In this document: piece after piece, positions 28,846-38,525 of the stretch
How positions within the stretch are numbered: position 1 is the stretch's first letter
Layout: every line of letters starts with the position of its first letter
Assembly: GCF_022869785.1 (NCBI RefSeq)
Contig: NZ_CP094997.1
Span: 2,604,001 to 2,668,000 of the forward strand
Direction of reading: 5' to 3'
Length of the DNA: 64,000 nt
Source of the DNA: Dyadobacter chenwenxiniae
Lineage (GTDB): Bacteria; Bacteroidota; Bacteroidia; Cytophagales; Spirosomataceae
Made by a program: the position numbers and the translations under genes
Notes under the pieces: model-generated
What the model was told of the DNA's origin: nothing
Databases searched by the model: none
What the model saw: the letters and a program-made list of their open reading frames with translations, nothing else

Positions 28846-29430
28846 TTAACGCAACCACCAAAGTAAAAGAATTGATACGGAAATGGCTGATACTGATTTT
28901 CTTAGGTGTGACAATGCAGTGGATAGCTGATTTTTTACTGTCTGCTCTGATAATTGAAGCTTTTCCGCAATTTCCGGGATGCTTAGATTTTCCTCACGGC
29001 TTAACTGATATATATCTTTTACTCTTGGAGATAGTTGATCGAGCGAATTTTCAATAGTTTGCTGAAGTTCTTTAGCGGCTATTTTCTGTTCAATGCTAGG
29101 CTGATAGGCATTTGCTAATGATTGCAGCATTGCTGCATATTCTTCACGGGTAATATTCCGACGTATTATATCGATAATACGATGGCGGGTAAGGGTAAAC
29201 AGGTAGGTTTTTAAATTAGAAGTGATTTGCAACCGTTCCCTGTCTTCCCAAAGTTTAACGAAAATGTCGTGGATTATATCTTCGGCATCTTCCAGGTTAA
29301 ATAATTTTGATGCTGCAAAACCTGCGAGACTTTTTGCATAGCGCCTGTAAATCTCGGCAAAGGCTGTTTTATCGTCACTTTTTAAAAGATGAGTCAGCTC
29401 AATATCCGTTGAATGTTGTGTTTCTGGCAT
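28846..29430 (-). CDS. ECF sigma-70 factor
   Basis: This 194-residue protein has region 2 (IYRRYAKSLAGFAASKLFNL and DIIHDIFVKLWEDR) and region 4 (LSREENLSIPEIAEKLQLSE, VKNQLSTALSHLRKS). It belongs to the Bacteroidetes sigma-70 family 1 partnered with FecR. The C-terminal ISVSILLLWWLR is unusually hydrophobic. It is the first gene of the sigma/FecR/receptor group, all on the minus strand with gaps of 89 and 165 bp. Confidence 0.94.
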   Translation of the reverse strand: MPETQHSTDIELTHLLKSDDKTAFAEIYRRYAKSLAGFAASKLFNLEDAEDIIHDIFVKLWEDRERLQITSNLKTYLFTLTRHRIIDIIRRNITREEYAAMLQSLANAYQPSIEQKIAAKELQQTIENSLDQLSPRVKDIYQLSREENLSIPEIAEKLQLSEQTVKNQLSTALSHLRKSVSAISVSILLLWWLR

Positions 29431-29919
29431 TTTAGTTTAGGTACCAATACAATAATCTACCGTCTCCTGAGCAAAACTATTGAAGTAAAAAGAAGTAGTA
29501 TTAATAAACAAAATAATATGTCTGAGTTGATAACAGTCTTTCACTTACCGATGAAGGACGCTTTAACTAGTTTTCATATAAATACTGAACCAAAACCTTA
29601 AATCCTCCAATATGCATTGAATGGGCCATTTTGTATATTGATATAATACTTTTTTCGTCCATTTTCGAACAATGAAGAGCAGTGACGGACGTTTTTCTAG
29701 GCAAAATCGCCGTACGTTTTGTAGTAGCGGCAGTTCTAATATTTAATTGACCAAATCACTGTTTTCCACGTGCCCCTATGTAAGCATCAAGGACAAGTTT
29801 GCTAATCCCTAGCATCTCACATATTTTTTGACTGACGTTTTTTTAGCTTTTTAAAGCTGAACGACCATTTGTAGTTTATCCACATTAAGTGTTATAGGTA
29901 CCCTCTTGATCTGCCCGGT
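29431..29919. other. gene-poor spacer
   Basis: No supported gene. It contains the promoter region of the sigma-factor gene and short AT-rich frames that I regard as noise. Confidence 0.35.
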
Positions 29920-30240
29920 ATGGACACAACCCTATCAAAGTTCGCCTTAGATCAGCCTTCAATCAACTATGAGTTGAGTGAACCGTGCAAATATCGGAAG
30001 GCATTTTCAAAAAAGTTTGATGACGCTAGCAACCCTCAAAGTAATTTCTGTGCTATTATGACTTGCTCGCGGGGCTTATGAAGCTTGCCCTGTGGTGAAA
30101 GGCGTAGCTGCCAGGTTACTGTTCCTTATGATGACCTCAAAGTCTTCGATGACAGCGCGCATGAGACAGCGAAATATGGCGAGCGTTGCAAACAGACTGC
30201 AACCGAAACAATGTATGTTTTTTCAAAAGTGAAGATCTAA
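29920..30240 (+). pseudogene. 106-codon frame interrupted by one TGA
   Basis: ATG at 29920 starts MDTTLSKFALDQPSINYELS. After 53 codons it meets TGA at 30079-30081 (context CSRGL-stop-SLPCGERRSC), then continues in the same frame for 52 codons to TAA at 30238 with CQVTVPYDDLKVFDDSAHET. I do not recognise the protein. It may be a decayed gene with a nonsense mutation or a chance open frame. Confidence 0.3.
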
Positions 30241-30360
30241 GCATACTAGGCATACATTACATATTAACCTGGTAGCTAAACCATTTTATTGAACCAAAAA
30301 CATCACTTGTAATCCAGCATGCAATGATTTTGCTTGTAAGCTTGGCCTAATACAAGTTTA

Positions 30361-30386
30361 ATTTAACCACCGAATAATTAGCCGCC
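30361..30386 (+). repeat. dispersed repeat family, partial copy D
   Basis: TTTAACCACCGAAT followed by TTAGCCGCC matches the left edge of the repeat family seen at 32587 and 46491. Only the edge is recognisable here, just before an SDR remnant. Confidence 0.35.
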
Positions 30387-30405
30387 AAGTTCATATAGAT
30401 AATTT

Positions 30406-30612
30406 TTATATGGCAGCTCTGGCAATCTCTTCTGGCTGTCGACCAAGAGGTGTATTTGCAACAAACATTTTCTTATACTCACTGCCAGCAGCAACGCCCG
30501 TTCTGCTTACCCCTCCAGTCTATGTGACGCCCGGCAAGATAGAGTTGATAGCGGCTCTCGATGAAATAACGATTTCTTTGTCGAAAATACTTGGGGCAAA
30601 AACGTTCACTGG
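30406..30612 (-). pseudogene. C-terminal remnant of a short-chain dehydrogenase
   Basis: The minus strand reads INSILPGVT, then a TAG stop, then TGGVSRTGVAAGSEYKKMFV and ANTPLGRQPEEIARAAI before a stop at 30406. This is the region that follows the YxxxK motif in classical SDRs. The N-terminal two thirds and the last strand are missing and the fragment has an internal stop, so it is a relic. Confidence 0.6.
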
Positions 30613-30677
30613 CCGCATTAAACAACCCAGCTAATAGCGTCGTATTCGGAATGAATCGGGTATTTGCGCCGACGATG

Positions 30678-31841
30678 TCACAGATAACTCAGCCACCATT
30701 GCTGGCGGTGGCCTTGCTTATAGCGGTCAAATTTTTTGCAAACAGGATAAAGTGCGATAATAATGGCGATCCAAATCAGATATACGACCGGCAGGCTAAA
30801 ACCGAAGCCCTTCAAATCGATCTCAAAATCGTGCTGGACTGCGGACTTCCAGCCGTAACCTGTCAACTGGGCGAGTACCATGCCCAAAATGCGGATGGTG
30901 TAAAGATGCAGGATATAATAAAAGAAAGGTACCCGGCCGAAAACGCAGAAAAAGTCAACCAATTTGCCCTTCCACTTTTCGGAATTTGCCAGAAACAGGA
31001 AGGTAAATGTAAGTGTAAACAATAAATAGCAGAGCGAAGGCGGATATTTGTTGACGTTAAAAAACGACATGAATGTCCTGTCCGTCGTATGTAAATGTAT
31101 CCAGGGCACCGGATCGCAATATACGTTTGCCCATCGTATCACTATAAAAAGGAAAACGCTGCCTAGCCCTATCAGGTTAAAGAGCTTCTGCCGATATTCG
31201 GTTCTAAAAGATGACTGATAAAACTGTCCGAAATAATAACCCAAAGACATCACGGCGATCCAGGGGATGATGGGATAAACAATTGTGAGCGTAACATTTC
31301 CGCCCAGAATCTTAGTTGAATAAACCTCATGCGATATCCCCCACCAGACTGTGCTCAAATGAACGCTGTCCAGCAAATTATGCCCAGCAATCAGCAGAAT
31401 TGAGATCATGAAAATCACATTTAGAGGTAAATGTATAAGTCCGGCCAGAGCAATCATACTCACGCCTAAAACCCAGATCACTGCCAGGTCTATGTTGGTG
31501 AATTCCACATTGAGGTACCAGGCGAAGGCGATGACCGTAAGCTCCATAAAAATCAGCCACAGACCACGCTTGATCAAGAGGGCAGACAAATCTGCTTTCG
31601 CCCGGTGCCTGCCCGACATATAGGCCGAAACCCCGGCCAGAAAGCTGAAAGTCGGCGCGCAGACGTGCGTCATGATGCGCGTTAGATACACGGGCAACGT
31701 TGCATGCTCGGGATTGCTGATATCAAAAAATGCGGCTGAATGGTAAAAGTAGTCGCGTGTATGGTCAAGGGCCATCAGAACCATTACAAACCCTTTCAAA
31801 AGGTCGATAGATTTTATACGGGGATTAGTTAGCGAGTTCAT
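30678..31841 (-). CDS. DUF1624/heparan-acetyltransferase-like membrane protein
   Basis: From the ATG at 31841 the protein is 387 residues and starts MNSLTNPRIKSIDLLKGFVM, with the SIDLLKG motif and ALDHTRDYFYHS typical of DUF1624/acyltransferase-3-like multi-pass proteins. About ten transmembrane helices are visible. The frame extends upstream to 31976, but that 45-residue leader looks non-coding. Members are thought to move acyl groups to sugars at the membrane; this one's substrate is unknown. Confidence 0.82.
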   Translation of the reverse strand: MNSLTNPRIKSIDLLKGFVMVLMALDHTRDYFYHSAAFFDISNPEHATLPVYLTRIMTHVCAPTFSFLAGVSAYMSGRHRAKADLSALLIKRGLWLIFMELTVIAFAWYLNVEFTNIDLAVIWVLGVSMIALAGLIHLPLNVIFMISILLIAGHNLLDSVHLSTVWWGISHEVYSTKILGGNVTLTIVYPIIPWIAVMSLGYYFGQFYQSSFRTEYRQKLFNLIGLGSVFLFIVIRWANVYCDPVPWIHLHTTDRTFMSFFNVNKYPPSLCYLLFTLTFTFLFLANSEKWKGKLVDFFCVFGRVPFFYYILHLYTIRILGMVLAQLTGYGWKSAVQHDFEIDLKGFGFSLPVVYLIWIAIIIALYPVCKKFDRYKQGHRQQWWLSYL

Positions 31842-32102
31842 ATAGAGCGGTTTATCTATAAAGACCTGCCTTATTAAAATATATTCATTACAACTTATTG
31901 AATGGTAAACCAAACTGCGGTAAAACCGTATTGCAGGCTTCCCTCCGTGCATTTTTGACTCTGCCGTTCGAATCAACGACTTGATCGCTGCAAGTCGAAA
32001 TGCTTAAATCACAGTAGACCGATAATCTACCAGCCCGTTTTGCTAATTGAACCTAATTACATGGAAAAAACATGATTCGGATGCCTACCCTCGTGGACAG
32101 AA

Positions 32103-32384
32103 GTGCTTCCCATCAATCTCGACACATATGCTGTTGAAGGAGACATTACGCCATTCTACCTCAAACCACTAATCGGCATTACTGGCTGGACTGGCGAACC
32201 ACTATGCAAAATTTATACAGATATGGACTTTAAAAAATTCTATTTGCGTGGTGAAGAGACTCACCGCTTATTGAGTTCTTGGGTGACCTCAACCTTAAAG
32301 CGAGATGGCGAGTATGAAATAGTCATACAAGGATTCGATGATTTCCGTAGAGCGAGCCAGCTATGCCGCCAGGTCAAAGACTAA
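32103..32384 (+). CDS. hypothetical protein (uncertain small gene)
   Basis: A GTG-initiated frame of 93 residues contains FYLKPLIGITGWTGEPLCKI and ends FRRASQLCRQVKD. I do not recognise it. The frame is also open a little upstream of the GTG (reading LPSWTEV). Composition looks protein-like, but no ribosome site or neighbour supports it; it may be a fragment of a larger lost gene. Confidence 0.35.
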   Translation: MLPINLDTYAVEGDITPFYLKPLIGITGWTGEPLCKIYTDMDFKKFYLRGEETHRLLSSWVTSTLKRDGEYEIVIQGFDDFRRASQLCRQVKD

Positions 32385-32754
32385 TACAGAATCTTAGCTA
32401 ATGCATCTCTCACTATACGTTCTGACCTCATCACAAGAGCATATTTTCTCACCTACACACGACTATCAGTTAATATGTTCGGGTTTAGCCAAAGTGCAAT
32501 CAAACGTGCACAAGAAATATTTAACTGTACTATTTCGACTTCTGACAGAGAATAAGTCATGAAAAGCGCGTGTTGGTCATATTTCATTTTAACCACCGAA
32601 TTTTTAGACAGCCGCAAGCGGTTACAAAATTCGATTTAATTTAAATAAGCTGTATCGACTGACCCAGTAGGTCTCACCTTAAGGTGTCCACTGGATTATT
32701 CTAAGCAATAATCCAGTAGACAAAATCAATGATGACTATGAAATACAAAAAGAC
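32385..32754. other. spacer with repeat copy E and an inverted repeat
   Basis: At 32581-32632 lies another edge copy of the dispersed repeat (TTTCATTTTAACCACCG, then GCCGCAAGCGG). At 32690-32717 ACTGGATTATT pairs perfectly with AATAATCCAGT over a 6-base loop, close behind the stop of the cyclase pseudogene; it may terminate that transcript although no T tract follows. No gene is seen. Confidence 0.45.
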
Positions 32755-33884
32755 CTATTGTTGCGATCGCATTATACCCTGTGAAGAATTGTGCTTTGAA
32801 ATGGAAATGGCAAATATCTCCATTGTTTTACTTCGGCCTTTAAGCAGGTTCTCCCCAACCGACCTTATTGCATATGTGGCCGGAAGCTGAAGTATTTTAG
32901 CCAGGTCTTCCGATACCAGCAGGTCAGCATCAAAATGGTTGCAAAGCCCCTGGATCCTTGCGGATGTATTGAGGACGTCGCCTGTAAAGATGATTTCTTT
33001 TTTCAGCGACCCGATCTCTCCGGCAGTAACCATTCCTGAATGCAGCCCCGCTTTGAATTCCGGCAAAAGACCGAATCTACTGTTGTACTTTTCAGCCTGA
33101 TGTTCCAAAGCGCGTTTCATTGCAAAAAAGCACTCGATACTGTTATTATTTTTTAACCCGTCTTTCAGTTTCCAGCAGATGATCATCTCTTCACCGGCAT
33201 ATTGATAAATTGTGCCGGCATAGTCAATAACAGCTTCTGAGAGATCGAAGAAATATTCTTTTAACATCTCGAAGTAACTGACATGGCCCAGATTTTCGGC
33301 AATTGTAGTTGAAGACTTCATATCCAGGAACATAAATATCCTTTCTTCTTCAACAGGATGATGGTATTTTCCTAAAAAAAGTTACTCAGTGTACCCACTC
33401 CAATGCTTTGGCTAAATTCCGCGTAGAATTGTGTAATCACAATGATTGAAGCAATGTATACCATAATACCAATCAAAGCATAGTCGGTGAAAAACGCCCA
33501 GGCCGGAGATACCAGGTTCTTTAAAGAATATACGTTATATGTATATGCGGTGTTGATGACAGTAATAATGACAAGGAACAGGATAACAATTACCAGATAA
33601 ATCAGGGATTTGAAGATGATCTTTTTAGTGAAACTCCTTTTAATAAACCACTTACTGAAATAACCGATTTCCAGAATCCCTGTCAATAGCCCCATCATCA
33701 GGCCTGACGATGGGAGTAAAAAAATGTTTCTTGCAAAATTGTAGTCAACGCCCGTAGAGGGATAATGGTCCAGGTTTCCGATAATCCCTTTTTCCAGCAT
33801 GGCATAGATTAGGCTGAAAATAAACCATAATACACCAAAAGGAATGACACGGGCAACATTTCTTCTGGTTTTCGGTGACAGCAT
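32755..33884 (-). pseudogene. membrane class III adenylate/guanylate cyclase, frameshifted copy
   Basis: Two frames, 33884-33372 (170 residues, five membrane helices) and 33333-32755 (catalytic domain), together match the intact 369-residue cyclase at 55718-56827 end to end. The break lies in the run of A at 33374-33380, where one more base would join NFF to LGKYHHPVEEERIFMFLDM. The second metal-site motif reads YAGEEMI where the intact copy has YAGDEMI, so the metal-binding Asp is Glu here. The NTSARIQ segment is kept. The lesion may be real, phase-variable or a sequencing error. Confidence 0.8.
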
Positions 33885-34118
33885 AGATCTAGACAGGTGA
33901 ATTAGCTATCAAAATAACCTAAATTCTAAATATAATGAACCGGTAATTTACCATTCTGGATTACAGGATTGTTGAAAAAATCTTTCTCTTATCATTCTCA
34001 TGGGAATTTCGGGTTGTTGAAATCCCTATATACTAAAAATGGCTATGACAATCACAGGTTTGGCTACGTTCGGCTGATTTGTAAAGCGGACATTTGTTAT
34101 GAACAAAAATCAAAAAAA

Positions 34119-35099
34119 ATGAAAATTGTTATAACAGGTTCTTTGGGACACATCAGCAAGCCACTTGCTAAGGAGTTGGTACAAAACGGTCACGCAGTAA
34201 CTGTGATCAGCAGTAATCCTGACAAACAAAAAGATATTGAAGCGATAGGCGCAATGGCAGCCATTGGTTCAATCGAGGACGTCAGTTTTCTGGCAAAAAC
34301 GTTTACCGGTGCCGACGCGGTTTACACGATGCTTCCGCCGTTTAACTTTCAGGAAAATGCCAATCTGGATGCCAGGGAAGAAGCGCGCAGGCTCACAAGC
34401 AATTATGTCGAGGCGATTCAGCAATCGGGCGTAAAAAAGGTCGTTCACCTCAGCAGTATAGGGGCTCATACCGACAAGGGAAACGGATTGCTTGCCTTCC
34501 ATTTTGTAGCCGAGCAGGTTTTGAAGCAATTACCTGCAGATGTAACGATCACGTTTATGAGGCCGGTGGGTTTCTACTATAATCTGTATCAGTTTATGGA
34601 TATTGTAAAAGGGGAAGGTTTTCTGAAAGGCTTTGTAGGGTTGTTCCTTACGGTTCGTCACTATGGCTTAACGGGTTTGCTGCAGGGGAAAAAGGGGCTT
34701 ATTGTATCCAATTACGGCGCGGAGGACAAAATGCCCTGGGTTTCACCTATGGATATTGCAGCTGCGATCTCAGAAGAACTGACATCGGCTTTTAAAGGGC
34801 GCAAGGCACGCTATGTAGCCAGCGAAGAGCTGACCTGCAATCAAATTGCAAATATTCTTGGTACTGCCGTTGGTAAACCTTATCTGAAATGGGTAACCAT
34901 CAGTGATAAACAAATGCTGGATGCGTTACTAAAATATAAAATGCCTTTAAGCCTGGCGAATGATATTACGGAAATGAATGCCAGCCAGCGTAATGGCGGG
35001 ATCTTATTTGAAGATTACTACAAAAACATACCGACCATGGGCAAAGTAAAAATGAAAGATTTCGCTCAGGAATTTGCAGCCGTTTACAACTCAAAATAG
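34119..35099 (+). CDS. NmrA-like NAD(P)H-binding oxidoreductase
   Basis: The protein is 326 residues from the ATG at 34119, where the Rossmann motif KIVITGSLGHISKPLAKELV begins. The frame is open to 33969, but the 50-residue leader is unlike the family. Later motifs are AVYTMLPPFNFQENANLD and VVHLSSIGAHTDKGNG. It resembles NAD(P)-binding quinone-reductase/NmrA proteins without the SDR catalytic pair. Seventeen bases after it comes an AraC gene on the same strand, and then a membrane protein, so these three probably form one operon. Confidence 0.88.
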   Translation: MKIVITGSLGHISKPLAKELVQNGHAVTVISSNPDKQKDIEAIGAMAAIGSIEDVSFLAKTFTGADAVYTMLPPFNFQENANLDAREEARRLTSNYVEAIQQSGVKKVVHLSSIGAHTDKGNGLLAFHFVAEQVLKQLPADVTITFMRPVGFYYNLYQFMDIVKGEGFLKGFVGLFLTVRHYGLTGLLQGKKGLIVSNYGAEDKMPWVSPMDIAAAISEELTSAFKGRKARYVASEELTCNQIANILGTAVGKPYLKWVTISDKQMLDALLKYKMPLSLANDITEMNASQRNGGILFEDYYKNIPTMGKVKMKDFAQEFAAVYNSK

Positions 35100-35116
35100 G
35101 TTAGATTAGTAAAAAC

Positions 35117-36028
35117 ATGGAACCTTATCAAATTAAAACCATCAGCCGATACCATCAGGTTTTGGGGATAGCCAAGCCGGAACATCCGCTGGTGAGTGTC
35201 ATCAGCATGGATGATTTCAAACCACCGGAAGGGAACAGCCGGATCAGCGTTGTATTTGATTTTTATCTCATTTCGCTGAAAAGGAATTTTGAGGGTTCGA
35301 TCAAATATACCTATGGACAGCAGGCCTACGATTTTGATGAAGGTGTCATGTTTTTTATTGCTCCCAAACAGGTGTTTTCATTTGATGCCGATCAGGATTA
35401 TAAAAATTCAGGCTGGATTCTGCTTGTCCACCCGGATTTTTTATGGGGCACACCGCTGGCAAAAACGATCAGGCAATATGAATTCTTTGACTATTCGGCG
35501 AATGAGGCCCTTTTTCTCTCCGAGAAAGAAGAGACAACCATTGGCGGTATTGCGCAGCTGATCAAACAGGAATATCATGCCAACATCGATAAGTTCAGCC
35601 AGGGCCTGATCGTTGCACAAATTGAGCTGTTACTCCAGTATTGTGACCGGTTTTACAACCGCCAGTTTTTGACCAGGAAAATAAGCAGCCATCAGATCCT
35701 GACCCGCGTGGAAGAAATACTCGAGGGATATTTTAACATGGATGACCCAATCCAAAAAGGATTGCCAACCGTACAAATGATTGCCGATACTTTAAATATC
35801 TCACCCACCTATTTAAGCGCATTGCTAAAAGCATTGACCGGCCAAAGTACGCAACAACACATTCACGAAAAGCTGATCGAAAAAGCCAAGGAGAAACTAT
35901 CCCTCACGGACGTGTCGATCAGCGAAATCGCCTATGCGTTAGGTTTTGAACACCCACCTTCTTTCAGTAAATTATTTAAGAGTAAAACCAATCTTTCGCC
36001 CCTGGATTTTAGGGCTAGATTTAATTAA
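35117..36028 (+). CDS. AraC family transcriptional regulator (paralogue 2)
   Basis: This is a 303-residue protein homologous over its full length to the AraC protein at 2503-3414. The N-terminal half contains KPEHPLVSVISMDDFKPP; the C-terminal HTH pair contains IADTLNISPTYLSALLKALT and SEIAYALGFEHPPSFSKLFK. It lies 17 bases after an NmrA-like oxidoreductase and 16 before a membrane protein, and so probably regulates its own operon. Confidence 0.93.
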   Translation: MEPYQIKTISRYHQVLGIAKPEHPLVSVISMDDFKPPEGNSRISVVFDFYLISLKRNFEGSIKYTYGQQAYDFDEGVMFFIAPKQVFSFDADQDYKNSGWILLVHPDFLWGTPLAKTIRQYEFFDYSANEALFLSEKEETTIGGIAQLIKQEYHANIDKFSQGLIVAQIELLLQYCDRFYNRQFLTRKISSHQILTRVEEILEGYFNMDDPIQKGLPTVQMIADTLNISPTYLSALLKALTGQSTQQHIHEKLIEKAKEKLSLTDVSISEIAYALGFEHPPSFSKLFKSKTNLSPLDFRARFN

Positions 36029-36044
36029 CCGACATATCCATAAA

Positions 36045-36821
36045 ATGATGATCGATCTTTTTGCTGCTCTAAAATCCAGAAATGAACCCTTGTTTTACTT
36101 TGGACTGATTTGCCTTTTAAGCGCTGTTTTAATGTTGCTGATTGCAAAATTCAGCCATGTTCAGATCAATGGGGTCAACACCTGGTATAAGCCTTTTAAA
36201 TTCGCCTTGTCGATCGGTACATTTTGCTGGACGATGGGCTGGTATACCGGGTATCTTGAACTACCTGACCAGGTCAGTACATTTAGCTGGACTACCATCA
36301 CACTATTGGGGTTCGAGTTGTTTTATATCACTTTTCAGGCTGCTCGTGGTCAGTTATCGCATTATAATATCAGTTCATCCCTTTATACTTCGCTTACCGC
36401 AGCCATGGCTTTTGCAGCCATGGGCGCCACTTTGTATACCGGCTATATCGGCATTTTATTTTGTACAGTTCAATTTCCCGAACTCCCAGGCTATTACCTG
36501 TGGGCTATTCGAATAGGCATATTTTTATTTGTCATATTTGCGTTTGAGGGTGCTATCATAGGTGCCAATGGTTCACATAGTGTTGGCGGTTCGGGTGATG
36601 GCGATGGTATACCGCTGCTTAACTGGAGCCGTAAATATGGCGATCTGCGTATCGCACATTTTGTGGGAATGCATGCTTTGCAGGTATTACCGCTAATGGC
36701 TTATTATTTGCTCAGGGATATTAAATTGGTTATAATTTCAGGATTAGTTTATGGGGCTTTGGCGCTCTTCTGCCTGCTACAAGCACTTAACAGCAAACCG
36801 TTATTAAGTTTTTCGCAATAA
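36045..36821 (+). CDS. multi-pass membrane protein of unknown function
   Basis: From ATG 36045 the protein has 258 residues and about seven transmembrane helices. Helix-connecting motifs include INGVNTWYKPFKFALSIGTF and IGANGSHSVGGSGDGDGIPL. The frame could be read from 35946 inside the AraC gene, but that leader is AraC sequence out of frame. I know homologous proteins only as uncharacterised. Co-transcription with the AraC gene is likely. Confidence 0.75.
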   Translation: MMIDLFAALKSRNEPLFYFGLICLLSAVLMLLIAKFSHVQINGVNTWYKPFKFALSIGTFCWTMGWYTGYLELPDQVSTFSWTTITLLGFELFYITFQAARGQLSHYNISSSLYTSLTAAMAFAAMGATLYTGYIGILFCTVQFPELPGYYLWAIRIGIFLFVIFAFEGAIIGANGSHSVGGSGDGDGIPLLNWSRKYGDLRIAHFVGMHALQVLPLMAYYLLRDIKLVIISGLVYGALALFCLLQALNSKPLLSFSQ

Positions 36822-36844
36822 TAATAATGCCAATTCCTTCCTGC

Positions 36845-37372
36845 TTACTTTGTAAAAAATTCTTTTTGACTTATTAAAGCTTCGTCCAGCGATTTTTGAA
36901 TGTAGGATATACCTTCTATCGCATCGGAGGTAGCTGCTCGTTCGCCGATTTTAGGATCGGTAAAATCCACTTCTTCGACGCGCTCATTGATCCACCAGAG
37001 GTTGCCAAAAGGATCTAAAATCCTGCAAACTTTCTCACCAAACCACAATGTAGTAATATCAGTCACTGATTTTGCCCCAAATTCGAGCGCTTTTTGATAG
37101 GTGCTTTCAACATCATCCACATATAGATTCAGAAAACTTGGCGTTGGGGCCCAGCCTTCTCTTGCATCAAAAAGCATCACCCTGGCGTCTGCTATTTGGA
37201 TTACTACGTGAATGATCACACCTGATTCATCCACAATCCTGCTATTGGGAATTTCCTCGGCTTCAAATGCTGCTGTTAAAAAGTCAATTAAACCAGCCGA
37301 CGATGGCGATATGATCCATGGTGTTACCGCTGTGTAGTTATCAGGGACAACTTTGATTTGTTTGTCTTTCAT
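36845..37372 (-). CDS. VOC/PhnB-like glyoxalase-superfamily protein
   Basis: This 175-residue protein begins YTAVTPWIISPSSAGLIDFL, typical of PhnB/glyoxalase-like VOC domains, followed by ESTYQKALEFGAKSV and ILDPFGNLWWINERVEEVD. The last 40 residues are an added tail. VOC proteins bind a metal and act on small metabolites or resistance substrates. It follows the WYL regulator gene by 64 bp on the same strand, so it is probably its target. Confidence 0.85.
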   Translation of the reverse strand: MKDKQIKVVPDNYTAVTPWIISPSSAGLIDFLTAAFEAEEIPNSRIVDESGVIIHVVIQIADARVMLFDAREGWAPTPSFLNLYVDDVESTYQKALEFGAKSVTDITTLWFGEKVCRILDPFGNLWWINERVEEVDFTDPKIGERAATSDAIEGISYIQKSLDEALISQKEFFTK

Positions 37373-37436
37373 GTTCTTTAATTTTATTGTTTACACAAAA
37401 CTATTGCCGTCAACTGACAGCCTTATGTCAGGGGTA

Positions 37437-38171
37437 CTAAAAAATACTACGATATTTTTCCAAATACTCCTGAAGACTGATCTTATGCGGCGTAAAGGTT
37501 TCGTCGCTGATTTCCATTTTCCTGATCCTATCAAAACGAAACAGCCTGAAATCCTGCCGGGTGCGGCACCAGGCAATGAGGTACCAGCTTTCACCCACGC
37601 GATTTATGACAGCAAAAGGTTCAATTTGACGGTTTGTAGTTTCGTCCTTAGAGGGCGAATAGTATTCAATCTTTACGATCCTGAAATTAGTTAAAGCTAC
37701 TTGAACAGATGCCAAAATATCGCTGGCAATATCCTTATCCGGGCTTTCCTCAAATGCTAGCCGCTCGGAAAGTAGCAACAACTTATCCTTTGCACCACTC
37801 CGTAAAACGGATTTTATTTTTGTAATACCGTCAACATAACTTTTTGTAAGTGAAGAGTCCTTATTTAACAAAACCAGCTTCTCCGCGGTTATAAATGCAT
37901 TCGCTTCCTGTTCTGTAAACATGACTGGCGGAAGCCGGTAACCTTCCATTAACGAATAACCCTTTCCTTCCGCGGTCATAATAGGCACTCCGGCTTCATC
38001 CAATGTTCTGATGTCGCGGTATACAGTCCTCACACTGACATTGAACTTTGCGGCAAGCTCCGTTGAAGTTACCAATCTCTTAGACTGTAACTGGGTCAAT
38101 ATAGCGATCAATCTGGAAAGCCTGGAAATATCTTTGTCTATCACAATTCTAATCGACTTATACTTAAACAA
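37437..38171 (-). CDS. WYL-domain transcriptional regulator (DeoR/YafY-like)
   Basis: This 244-residue protein has an N-terminal winged helix (ISRLSRLIAILTQLQSKRLV, then AAKFNVSVRTVYRDIRTLDE) and a WYL sensing domain (IEPFAVINRVGESWYLIAWC, with FRLFRFDRIRKMEI). There is no ATG near the start; TTG at 38171 or GTG at 38144 must be used. WYL regulators bind nucleic-acid or nucleotide ligands and control stress genes. Its partner is the VOC gene downstream. Confidence 0.9.
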   Translation of the reverse strand: MFKYKSIRIVIDKDISRLSRLIAILTQLQSKRLVTSTELAAKFNVSVRTVYRDIRTLDEAGVPIMTAEGKGYSLMEGYRLPPVMFTEQEANAFITAEKLVLLNKDSSLTKSYVDGITKIKSVLRSGAKDKLLLLSERLAFEESPDKDIASDILASVQVALTNFRIVKIEYYSPSKDETTNRQIEPFAVINRVGESWYLIAWCRTRQDFRLFRFDRIRKMEISDETFTPHKISLQEYLEKYRSIF

Positions 38172-38330
38172 GACTAAATTTCAGTAATCTTGACAATAGC
38201 GCATAATCTGATGTTATATTTTCGGCAATAATAACCTCTTAATAAACGAATTTAATGAACTATTGAGGTCGGTATATACCTGACTATTAATTACATATAA
38301 TAAAAATTACCCTTTCTTGTTAGCTCAGAT

Positions 38331-38522
38331 GTACCACCTTTTTTGCAAACGCGGATAATTGACAAATGGGAGACAGAGCCACCGAAGCGTAACCACTGCT
38401 GGCCATGCAAAATCTAAGGGAATGTATAACCACTAAGATCCAAGCTTTTCAAGTTTGTATAAATGTATATTGCTAAGAGCTTTAACTACATCGATATCTT
38501 ACATGTAGCATTTCCAACAACG
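38331..38522 (+). repeat. dispersed repeat family, copy B
   Basis: It matches copies A and C in order: GTACCACC, TGACAAATGGGAGACAGAGCC, GGCCATGCAAAATCTAAGGG, GCTAAGAGCTTT, ATCGATATCTTACATGTAGC and TTTCCAACAAC. The right end abuts the stop of the AraC gene at 38526. Confidence 0.6.
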
Positions 38523-38525
38523 CTG

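Noticed and set aside
30079..30081. In-frame TGA read as selenocysteine
   Set aside because: No SECIS-like hairpin is seen after the codon and the protein is unknown; decay or chance is simpler.
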